From: an uncultured Sphingomonas sp.
Lineage (GTDB): Bacteria > Pseudomonadota > Alphaproteobacteria > Sphingomonadales > Sphingomonadaceae
Length of the DNA: 5,518 bases
Assembly (NCBI GenBank): GCA_934555855.1
Contig: CAKTFL010000167.1
Span: 1-5,518, forward strand
Reading direction: 5' to 3'
The stretch's first letter is position 1. Each line of letters starts with the position of its first letter. The translations under genes and the position numbers were made by a program. The notes beneath the pieces were generated by a model, which saw nothing but the letters and a program-made list of their open reading frames with translations, was not told where the DNA came from and did not search any database. This document shows positions 1 to 5,197 of this stretch, one piece after another.

Positions 1-1539
1 GTTCAGGACCTTCTCGCCGCGATCCGCTTCGCGTTGCAGCCGGACGACAACCTGTCGCTCGCCAGCCTGCTGGTATCGCCGCTGATCGGCTGGACGCAGG
101 ACGAACTGATGCTTGCTGCCCCGCGTGAGCGCGCCAGCCTGTGGGCGCATCTGCGCCGGACCCGGTCGGCCGAGCTGCTCGCGCCGTTGACGATGATCCT
201 GGGCCGGGCGGACTTCGCGACACCCTATCAGTTTCTGGAAGAGATCCTGTCCGGTCCGCTGGACGGGCGGCGCAGGCTGATCCGCCGGCTGGGAGCGGAG
301 GCGCGCGATCCGATCGAGGAACTGCTTGGGGCCGCGCTTGCTTTCGAGACGACGACCACGCCATCGCTTCAGCGCTTCCTTGACTGGTTCGATCGGGGCG
401 AGGTGGAGATCGTGCGCGATCCGTCCGCGCCGCACGACGCGGTCCGGGTGATGACCGCGCATGGGGCGAAGGGGCTCCAGGCGCCGCTGGTGATCCTGGC
501 GGATGCCACCGCCGATCCCGCCGCCGCTCCCCGCTCCATTCTGCGCTGGAGCCCGGACGGCGCACAGCCGCCGATCCCGGTCTTCCGCCCTCGCGCCGGC
601 GAGCGCGGCGGGCCGCTGGACGAGGTGCTTGCCGTCGCCGAAGCGCGCGAGCTGGAGGAGCATTGGCGGCTATTCTACGTGGCCGCGACGCGGGCAGAGG
701 AGCGGCTGGTCGTCGCGGGCGCGCTCGGGCCGCGTGCAAAGGGGGTGCCGCCGACAGCCAGCTGGTACGCCGCCGCCGATCGCGCCCTGACCGCGCTGGG
801 CGTGCCTGGTGAGGTGACCCCGCGAGTCTTCCGGGGCGGGGAGCCGGCAAAGAGGCCGGCTCGCAAGTCCGCGACGACCGCGGCGAAAGAAAAGGGCGAT
901 GTGCCCGACTGGGCTCGCCGCCTTGCGCCGCAAGAGGCGCGCCCGCCGCGTCCGCTCGCTCCGTCGGCCCTGGGCGCAGATGCGGTGGCCGACCCGCCGC
1001 CGACCCCCGCCATGCGCGAGGCCGCGGAACGGGGACGCCTGATCCATGCCTTGTTCGAGCGCTTGCCTGAGATCGCGCCGGGCGAGCGTGATGACGCTGC
1101 TGACCGCTGGCTTGAACGGGCGGGCGGTGTCGCGGACGCGGCCGAACGGGAGGCGCTGGCAAATAGCGTGCGCGCGATCATCGACGACCCACGCTTTCGC
1201 GATCTGTTCGCGGGCGAGGCGCTGGCGGAAGCGCCGATCACGGCCACCCTGGCCGAAGGCACCGTCGTGTCGGGAACGGTCGACCGGCTGCTGGTCGCGC
1301 CCGACCGGGTGGTCCTGGTCGACTACAAGACGGGGCGGCGCGCGCCAGCGACCATCGAGGAGGTGCCCGATTACCACCTGAAGCAGATGGCGGCTTATGC
1401 TGCCGCGCTCGGCGTAATCTTTCCGGGCCGGGCGATCGAGGCGGTGTTGCTGTACACATCGGGGCCGGTGCTGCTGCCGCTTTCCTCTGCGTTGCTCGAC
1501 GCGCACAAGCCGCGCTTTCACCTTGCGGAGCAAAGCTAG
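1..1539 (+). CDS. addA: AddA, double-strand break repair helicase-nuclease subunit (C-terminal part, 5' end outside window)
   Basis: AddA is the UvrD-like helicase plus nuclease subunit of AddAB, which resects double-strand DNA ends for RecA-mediated repair. The reading frame is open from base 1, giving 512 visible residues, a bit under half of a typical alphaproteobacterial AddA of about 1,100-1,200 residues. Helicase motif V (VRVMTAHGAKGLQ) lies at visible residues 148-160 and motif VI (RLFYVAATRAEERL) at 223-236. A linker rich in Lys, Ala and Pro (about 270-330) leads to a RecB-type nuclease domain: RGRLIHALFE with His349, GTVDRLL with Asp428, DYK at 441-443 and QMAAY (Gln462, Tyr466). These are the residues expected to bind metal and cut DNA, so the nuclease looks intact. 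The TTG at base 34 is an internal leucine codon, not a start. Upstream addB is expected but lies outside. UvrD paralogues are ruled out by the nuclease tail. Very confident. Confidence 0.95.
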   Translation, partial: VQDLLAAIRFALQPDDNLSLASLLVSPLIGWTQDELMLAAPRERASLWAHLRRTRSAELLAPLTMILGRADFATPYQFLEEILSGPLDGRRRLIRRLGAEARDPIEELLGAALAFETTTTPSLQRFLDWFDRGEVEIVRDPSAPHDAVRVMTAHGAKGLQAPLVILADATADPAAAPRSILRWSPDGAQPPIPVFRPRAGERGGPLDEVLAVAEARELEEHWRLFYVAATRAEERLVVAGALGPRAKGVPPTASWYAAADRALTALGVPGEVTPRVFRGGEPAKRPARKSATTAAKEKGDVPDWARRLAPQEARPPRPLAPSALGADAVADPPPTPAMREAAERGRLIHALFERLPEIAPGERDDAADRWLERAGGVADAAEREALANSVRAIIDDPRFRDLFAGEALAEAPITATLAEGTVVSGTVDRLLVAPDRVVLVDYKTGRRAPATIEEVPDYHLKQMAAYAAALGVIFPGRAIEAVLLYTSGPVLLPLSSALLDAHKPRFHLAEQS

Positions 1540-1544
1540 CGCTT

Positions 1545-1570
1545 CGGCCGTTGAGCGGGCCGGTCCGGCC
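1545..1570 (+). other. Overlapping GC-rich stem-loops between addA and trxA
   Basis: Three copies of the CGGCC/GGCCG word follow the addA stop closely. GGCCG at 1558-1562 can pair either with CGGCC at 1545-1549 (8-base loop) or with CGGCC at 1566-1570 (3-base loop), so the two stems exclude each other. No T-rich tail follows, so this is a poor intrinsic terminator. It could be an mRNA structure that marks the addA end or modulates read-through into trxA, or a by-product of GC-rich sequence. Confidence 0.3.
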
Positions 1571-1606
1571 GCCTAGATCGGCTGAAGCAGATAAGGAGAA
1601 CAAGAT

Positions 1607-1930
1607 ATGGCGACCAAGCAGATCACCGACGCCAGCTTCCAGGCCGACGTCCTCCAGTCCGACAAGCCGGTGCTGGTCGATTTCTGGGCGGAATGGTGCG
1701 GTCCCTGCAAGATGATCGGGCCAAGCCTGGAGGAGATTTCCGATGAGCTGGGCGAGCAGGTGACGATCGCCAAGCTGAACATCGACGAAAATCCGGACGC
1801 GCCGGGCAATTACGGGGTGCGGGGCATTCCGACGATGATCCTGTTCAAGGGCGGCGCACCGACCGCGACTAAGGTCGGTGCCGAGCCGAAGGGCCGGATC
1901 AAGGCATGGCTGGAAGGCGCGCTGGGCTGA
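1607..1930 (+). CDS. trxA: Thioredoxin TrxA
   Basis: This encodes a 107-residue cytoplasmic thioredoxin, the general protein disulfide reductase that is recycled by thioredoxin reductase and supplies electrons to ribonucleotide reductase, peroxiredoxins and similar enzymes. The sequence has the classical WCGPCK active site (Cys31, Cys34), the buried acid Asp25, Lys56, the cis-proline loop GIPT (Pro75) and the conserved glycine in KVGA (Gly91). Length matches the family (E. coli Trx has 108-109 residues) and no signal peptide is present, so it is not a periplasmic thiol enzyme. The ATG at 1607 is preceded by AAGGAG at 1593-1598 with 8 bases between. The gene lies 67 bases after addA, an order known from alphaproteobacteria, and 45 bases before a quinone reductase in the same direction. 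Co-transcription with addA is likely; no separate promoter is evident. Confidence 0.97.
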   Translation: MATKQITDASFQADVLQSDKPVLVDFWAEWCGPCKMIGPSLEEISDELGEQVTIAKLNIDENPDAPGNYGVRGIPTMILFKGGAPTATKVGAEPKGRIKAWLEGALG

Positions 1931-1937
1931 GTGGGGA

Positions 1938-1957
1938 GGGCCGCCACAGTGCGGCCC
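1938..1957 (+). other. Stem-loop between trxA and the quinone reductase gene
   Basis: GGGCCGC at 1938-1944 and GCGGCCC at 1951-1957 form a perfect 7-base-pair stem with a 6-base loop. It sits 8 bases after the trxA stop and ends just before the ribosome binding site of the next gene. No run of T follows, so it is more plausibly an mRNA 3'-end stabiliser or partial terminator for trxA than a full terminator. Function is inferred from position only. Confidence 0.4.
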
Positions 1958-1963
1958 CGCTCG

Positions 1964-1970
1964 AGGGAGG
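1964..1970 (+). promoter_or_regulatory. Ribosome binding site that fixes the quinone reductase start
   Basis: AGGGAGG lies 5 bases before the ATG at 1976. It decides between that ATG and an in-frame GTG at 1931, directly after the trxA stop, which would add 15 residues with no resemblance to the family's N terminus. Confidence 0.75.
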
Positions 1971-1975
1971 ACAAG

Positions 1976-2950
1976 ATGGCCCGCTACGCACGCATAGACC
2001 GCACCGGCGGGCCGGAGGTCATCAGCTGGCATGACGAGGATCTGACGCCGCCGGGAGTTGGCGAGGTGCGGATGCGCCACACCGCGGTGGGGCTGAACTA
2101 CATCGACACCTATCATCGCTGCGGCGTCTACCCCGTCGACCTGCCCGCCCGGCTCGGTGCCGAGGCGGCGGGGGTAGTGGAGGCCGTCGGCGACGGCGTG
2201 GAGGAGTTCGCGCCCGGAATGCGGGTCGGCACCTTCGGTCCCGCTCGGGGCGCTTACGCCACCGCACGCAACCTGCCTGCAGCCCAGCTGATCGCGTTGC
2301 CCGATGATGTGGACGATCGCACGGCGGCCGCCATCCTGCTGAAAGGCTGCACGGCCGAGATGCTGGTGGAGCGCTGCGCCCGTGTCCAGCCGGGCCAGGC
2401 GGCGCTCGTCTGGGCGGCGGCTGGCGGGGTCGGGCATCTGCTGGTCGGCTGGCTCAAGGCGGTCGGTGCGATCGTGATCGGCGTAGCCGGTGGCTCGGAT
2501 AAGGTGGCGAGCGTTCTGGCGGCCGGGGCCGACCACGTGATCGATCATCGTGCCGAAGACGTGGCGGCTCGCGTGCGCGAGATCACGGATGGCCAGGGTG
2601 TGCGCGTGGTGCTCGACGGCGTCGGCATGGCCAGCTGGCATGCATCGCTCAAATCGGCCTCGCGACGCGGCCTGATCGTCAGCTATGGCAATGCGGGCGG
2701 TGCGGTTGCGGGCATCGGGCTCGGGACGCTGGCAAGTCACGGGTCGCTGTTCGTCAGCCGACCGACCCTGTTCGACTATTATGTGACCCCTGACGAGCGT
2801 CGCGCCGGCGTCGACCGGCTGTTCGCGATGCTCCGCCAGGGCGCGATCCGGCCGGACATCGGCCAGACCTTCCCCTTGGAGGGCGCCGCCGACGCGCATC
2901 GCGCAATCGAGGCAGGCGACACGCGGGGCAGTACGCTGCTGATCCCGTGA
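1976..2950 (+). CDS. qor: NADPH:quinone oxidoreductase, zinc-independent MDR family (QorA-like)
   Basis: The 324-residue protein belongs to the medium-chain dehydrogenase/reductase superfamily, quinone oxidoreductase branch, which uses NADPH to reduce quinones. E. coli QorA has a similar length and the same layout. An N-terminal GroES-like substrate domain carries GLNYIDTY (39-46), GVYP (50-53) and GAEAAGVVEAVGDGV (61-75). A Rossmann domain follows with LKG (122-124) and the NADPH-binding AAGGVG (148-153). The C-terminal part has RRGLIVSYGNAGGAV (230-244) and ends GSTLLIP, much as in QorA. The catalytic zinc cysteines of alcohol dehydrogenases are absent. Trp146 stands where QorA, from memory, has His before AAAGGVG. 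The start is set by AGGGAGG 5 bases upstream. The gene follows trxA in the same direction and ends 4 bases from a convergent gene. The physiological substrate cannot be read from sequence. Confidence 0.92.
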   Translation: MARYARIDRTGGPEVISWHDEDLTPPGVGEVRMRHTAVGLNYIDTYHRCGVYPVDLPARLGAEAAGVVEAVGDGVEEFAPGMRVGTFGPARGAYATARNLPAAQLIALPDDVDDRTAAAILLKGCTAEMLVERCARVQPGQAALVWAAAGGVGHLLVGWLKAVGAIVIGVAGGSDKVASVLAAGADHVIDHRAEDVAARVREITDGQGVRVVLDGVGMASWHASLKSASRRGLIVSYGNAGGAVAGIGLGTLASHGSLFVSRPTLFDYYVTPDERRAGVDRLFAMLRQGAIRPDIGQTFPLEGAADAHRAIEAGDTRGSTLLIP

Positions 2951-2954
2951 ACCG

Positions 2955-4037
2955 TCAGGTCCAATAGAGGATGCGCGCGTCAGGCAGCCGGCGCGCGATC
3001 TCCTCTTCGAAGAAGCGGCGCAGGGCGCGCATCGTGTCTGTGCCGTAGACATGCTTGATCGAGCCGAACTTGGTCCGCTTCTCCGTCCGGGCGGTGGGGT
3101 CCATCTCCAGCGCCGATCCGGGATACCAGCTGTCGAGCACCGCCTTCGACCCCGGCGTGAAGCGGTGAGTGATGAGTTCCACGGTTAGATCCAGCCCGTC
3201 GACTCCTGACAGCGCCGCCGCAGCCTGGCCGATCAACTCGCCATAAGCCTGTTCCCATCCTTCGGCGGCGATGATGGGCGCGATCGTCAGTCCGACCTTG
3301 TAGCCCGCGTCGGCCATCTGGCGTAGAGCGCGCAGCCGATCGGCGACGCGGGCCGTGCCGCCCTCGAACCGGGCGAAGCGGGCCGGATTGACCGACGCGC
3401 GCATCCGCGTGCGACCGCGATGATCCAGTGCGAGCAGCGGCTCCACATCCGCGAACTTGGTGGTGAAGCGCAGCTGCACGTCCGCTTCCCATCCGCCAAC
3501 ATAAGCGATCAGCGCCGACAGCGACCCGGTCAGATGTTCGAGCCCCAGCGGATCGGTATAGCAGGACGCCTCGTAGGTCGTGCCCTCATGCGCCCGTGTG
3601 CGCGACCGGCTGGTGATCTGGCCTCGCCCCAGATGCGCGGGCAGTTCGGCGAAGATTTCGGGCAGGTTGGCATAGACGCGGGTGATCGGCGGCCCCTTGA
3701 GCGATCCGGCGAGATAGCAATAGCTGCAATGTGCGGGGCACCCCTCCGCCAAGTCGACGCGCCAGTCCGCCGATGGGGCGATCGGTTGGAGGCGGCGCTT
3801 GGAGGGAGAGGCGACGACCAGCGCCAGCGTCTGCTTCGCCTCCGCATATTGACGCCGGGGATCGTCGGGCAGGTCGAGGCGGATGCGGTCGGTCGGCAGC
3901 CGCTCCACGGCCACGCCGTAATCCTCGGCGCGCGCCACGATGGAGCGGCCATGCTCCCATTCCAGCGCGGAAGGGGTGACCAGCAGCCGCCGGGGCAGCC
4001 ACGGGCGCTTGGAGGGGAGGGCAGCGGCGGTGGCCAT
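2955..4037 (-). CDS. Spore photoproduct lyase family radical SAM protein (SplB-like)
   Basis: The 360-residue protein resembles Bacillus spore photoproduct lyase over its whole length. That enzyme uses a [4Fe-4S] cluster and S-adenosylmethionine to revert the UV lesion 5-thyminyl-5,6-dihydrothymine to two thymines. The radical SAM motif GCPAHCSYCYLAG places cluster cysteines at 100, 104 and 107, with Tyr106 and Tyr108 matching the tyrosines beside the cluster in Bacillus. Cys159 in EASCYTDPLGLEHLT sits where Bacillus has Cys141, the hydrogen donor to the product radical. Further family blocks are LRFTTKF (189-195), VGLTIAPI (248-255), EGWEQAY (259-265) and ELITHRFT (287-294), and the end ILYWT resembles the Bacillus YFT end. 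The Cys107-Cys159 spacing is about 8 residues longer than in Bacillus, with a basic stretch near 143-150. The ATG at 4037 has no clear Shine-Dalgarno sequence but fits the usual N terminus. It is convergent with qor and divergent from the SDR gene. The family is very likely; the substrate here is unproven. Confidence 0.9.
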   Translation of the reverse strand: MATAAALPSKRPWLPRRLLVTPSALEWEHGRSIVARAEDYGVAVERLPTDRIRLDLPDDPRRQYAEAKQTLALVVASPSKRRLQPIAPSADWRVDLAEGCPAHCSYCYLAGSLKGPPITRVYANLPEIFAELPAHLGRGQITSRSRTRAHEGTTYEASCYTDPLGLEHLTGSLSALIAYVGGWEADVQLRFTTKFADVEPLLALDHRGRTRMRASVNPARFARFEGGTARVADRLRALRQMADAGYKVGLTIAPIIAAEGWEQAYGELIGQAAAALSGVDGLDLTVELITHRFTPGSKAVLDSWYPGSALEMDPTARTEKRTKFGSIKHVYGTDTMRALRRFFEEEIARRLPDARILYWT

Positions 4038-4103
4038 GACGAGTGAACGCGGATCATGCGCGGCCGTTGCCCGTTGCGGATAGGGATCTGCGGAGAAGGC
4101 ATC
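4038..4103. promoter_or_regulatory. Divergent intergenic region between the lyase homologue and the SDR gene
   Basis: These 66 bases separate two start codons pointing away from each other, so the region must hold promoters for both genes unless one extends into coding sequence. I see no convincing -35/-10 pair on either strand; TTGCCC at 4067-4072 is only a weak -35 candidate. A LexA-type operator (GTTC-N7-GTTC in alphaproteobacteria) is not visible. The only clear signal is the ribosome binding site for the SDR gene. Promoter function is inferred from gene arrangement. Confidence 0.5.
4092..4099 (+). promoter_or_regulatory. Ribosome binding site that fixes the SDR start
   Basis: GGAGAAGG ends 4 bases before the ATG at 4104, with its GGAG core 8 bases away. 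It favours that ATG over an in-frame ATG at 4056, which lacks a ribosome binding site and would add 16 residues unlike an SDR N terminus. Confidence 0.7.
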
Positions 4104-5114
4104 ATGGATCATCAGGGATTGCGGGTGGTCATCACCGGCGCGTCGAGCGGCATCGGCCGGGCGACGGCTGAGGCGTTCGCGGCGAAGGGTGCCCGGCTGG
4201 TGCTCGCGGCGCGCGGGCAGGAGCGACTGGAAGAGGCGGTCGCGGCCTGCCGTGCGCTGGGCGCGACCGCGGTCGGAGTCGTGACCGACGTGACCGACAT
4301 GGCGGCGGTCCGGTCGCTGGCGGAGCGCGCCAAGGCGGAGCTGGGCGGCATCGACCTGTGGGCGAGCATCGTCGGGGCGGGCGTGGTCGGGCGGTATCAC
4401 GAGGTGCCGTTCGACCAGCACGAGCAGGTCATCCGCGCCAACCTGCTCAGCCATATGGGCGAGGCCCATGCGGTGCTGCCGATCTTTATCGGACAAGGGC
4501 GCGGGACATGGGTCAACATGATTTCGCTGGGCGGGTTCGCCTCGACGCCCTGGGCGGCGGCTTATGGGGCGAGCAAGTTCGGGCTGAAGGGCTTTTCGGA
4601 AGCGCTGCGGGGCGAGCTGGCGGGCTATCCGCATATCCATGTCTGCGACGTCTATCCGGCGTTCGTCGATACGCCCGGCATTGGTCATGCCGCCAATGCC
4701 ACGGCCAGGCGGCTGTCGGCGCCGCCGCCGGTGATCGACGCCCGCCGCGTCGCTGCCGCGATCGTCGGCTTGGCACGTCGGCCGCGGGCGACGACGTCGG
4801 TTGGCTCGATGACCCGGGCCATCCGGTTGGGCCACTTACTCGCGCCCACGCTGACTGCCAAGTCAATGTACGGGTTCATCGCCGGCTATATGCGGCAGGC
4901 TGAACCGGCGCCGGTGACGCAAGGCAGCCTGTTCACGCCGTCCGATGGGCCGGGTGGTATCGATGGTGGGCTGCGTTCGCCGCGGCAGCGCGCGATGGGA
5001 TTGGGTGCCTTTGCGGTGCTGGCGGCGGGAATAGGGACGGTTGCCTTGATGAAAGGGCGCCGCACGCGGAATGCGACGCCCTCTCCATCAGGTCACGTCA
5101 CGGCGAAGCCGTGA
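4104..5114 (+). CDS. Short-chain dehydrogenase/reductase with C-terminal hydrophobic segment
   Basis: This 336-residue classical-type SDR is an NAD(P)-dependent oxidoreductase of unknown substrate. The cofactor motif TGASSGIG is at 11-18; AAR (35-37) after the second strand suggests NADP(H) preference. DVTD is at 62-65. The catalytic set is Asn113, Ser141, Tyr154 and Lys158 (YGASK), all present. The usual NNAG after strand four is replaced by IVGAG (90-94), a departure from the classical pattern. After the roughly 250-residue catalytic core comes an extension with GSLFTPSDGPGGIDGG (274-289), a feature of longer bacterial SDRs, then a hydrophobic stretch at about 298-316 followed by KGRR. This looks like a C-terminal membrane anchor with the enzyme on the cytoplasmic side. 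The 20 residues after it overlap inverted repeats and the stop lies inside one. The gene is divergent from the lyase homologue and convergent with glnA. The family is certain, the substrate unknown. Confidence 0.9.
   Translation: MDHQGLRVVITGASSGIGRATAEAFAAKGARLVLAARGQERLEEAVAACRALGATAVGVVTDVTDMAAVRSLAERAKAELGGIDLWASIVGAGVVGRYHEVPFDQHEQVIRANLLSHMGEAHAVLPIFIGQGRGTWVNMISLGGFASTPWAAAYGASKFGLKGFSEALRGELAGYPHIHVCDVYPAFVDTPGIGHAANATARRLSAPPPVIDARRVAAAIVGLARRPRATTSVGSMTRAIRLGHLLAPTLTAKSMYGFIAGYMRQAEPAPVTQGSLFTPSDGPGGIDGGLRSPRQRAMGLGAFAVLAAGIGTVALMKGRRTRNATPSPSGHVTAKP
5054..5082 (-). terminator. Possible intrinsic terminator for glnA, inside the 3' end of the SDR gene
   Basis: AGGGCG at 5054-5059 pairs with CGCCCT at 5077-5082. 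After one mismatch, four more pairs form (5061-5064 with 5072-5075), leaving a 7-base loop. Read on the minus strand, the stem is followed by two further T residues in a short T run (CCCTTTC), as in intrinsic terminators; on the plus strand the tail is CTCC and unconvincing. It lies 115 bases past the glnA stop and overlaps SDR codons 317-327. The pairing is seen directly; terminator function is inferred, and the T run is short. Confidence 0.4.
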
Positions 5115-5117
5115 CGT
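5095..5117. repeat. Perfect 10-bp inverted repeat spanning the SDR stop codon
   Basis: ACGTCACGGC (5095-5104) and GCCGTGACGT (5108-5117) are exact reverse complements separated by GAA. The SDR stop codon TGA (5112-5114) lies in the right arm. The apex reads GCGAAGC, a heptamer known to form an exceptionally stable DNA mini-hairpin. No T tract follows on either strand, so simple intrinsic termination is doubtful. It may be a 3'-end mRNA hairpin, a Rho-associated end, or a copy of a dispersed repeat. Confidence 0.6.
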
Positions 5118-5153
5118 CGGTCTTCGCCTTGGCGAGGCCGGCCGACAGCGGTT

Positions 5154-5179
5154 GTGCGCCGGGCCGCTGGCCGGCGCAC
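5154..5179. repeat. Perfect 9-bp inverted repeat in the SDR-glnA gap
   Basis: GTGCGCCGG (5154-5162) and CCGGCGCAC (5171-5179) are exact reverse complements around an 8-base loop. The repeat lies in the convergent 83-base gap and could form a stem in the transcript of either gene. No T run borders it. A bidirectional transcription-end structure is the simplest reading. Confidence 0.5.
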
Positions 5180-5180
5180 C

Positions 5181-5197
5181 GCGCGGCGTAGCCGCGC
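5181..5197. repeat. 7-bp hairpin abutting the glnA stop codon
   Basis: GCGCGGC (5181-5187) and GCCGCGC (5191-5197) pair perfectly around a GTA loop. The repeat begins at the first base after the glnA stop on the minus strand, and one base separates it from the neighbouring 9-bp repeat. Possibly a 3'-end stabiliser for glnA mRNA; no T tract is present. Confidence 0.45.

Noticed and set aside
670..1533. Minus-strand open frames of 287 and 195 codons within addA
   Set aside because: They are antisense to conserved helicase and nuclease motifs, with Arg/Ala/Ser-rich translations typical of shadow frames.
1931..1975. GTG at 1931 as the quinone reductase start
   Set aside because: The added 15 residues do not match the family and the strong AGGGAGG site belongs to the ATG at 1976.
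2972..2998. GCGCGC-type inverted repeat near the 3' end of the lyase gene, as a terminator for the convergent pair
   Set aside because: The arms align only with a bulge, consist of alternating GC that is frequent here, encode ordinary Arg/Ala codons and lack a T tract.
1238..3052. A 604-codon open frame on the minus strand across addA, trxA and the quinone reductase gene
   Set aside because: It lies antisense to three well-recognised genes, its translation resembles no protein family, and long antisense frames are common in GC-rich DNA where stop codons are rare.
3420..4046. Plus-strand open frame of 208 codons opposite the lyase homologue
   Set aside because: It runs antisense through the radical SAM motif and has no recognisable domain or ribosome binding site.
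4056..4103. ATG at 4056 as the SDR start
   Set aside because: It lacks a ribosome binding site and the added 16 residues precede an otherwise normal SDR N terminus.
4038..4835. Upstream extension of the lyase reading frame to 626 residues
   Set aside because: The extra part is antisense to the SDR gene, is Arg/Pro-rich without family resemblance, and the Bacillus-like N terminus is already complete from the ATG at 4037.
4358..4903. Second plus-strand frame of 181 codons inside the SDR gene
   Set aside because: It overlaps the catalytic core of a clear SDR in another frame; its Arg/Gly-rich translation is a frame-shadow pattern.
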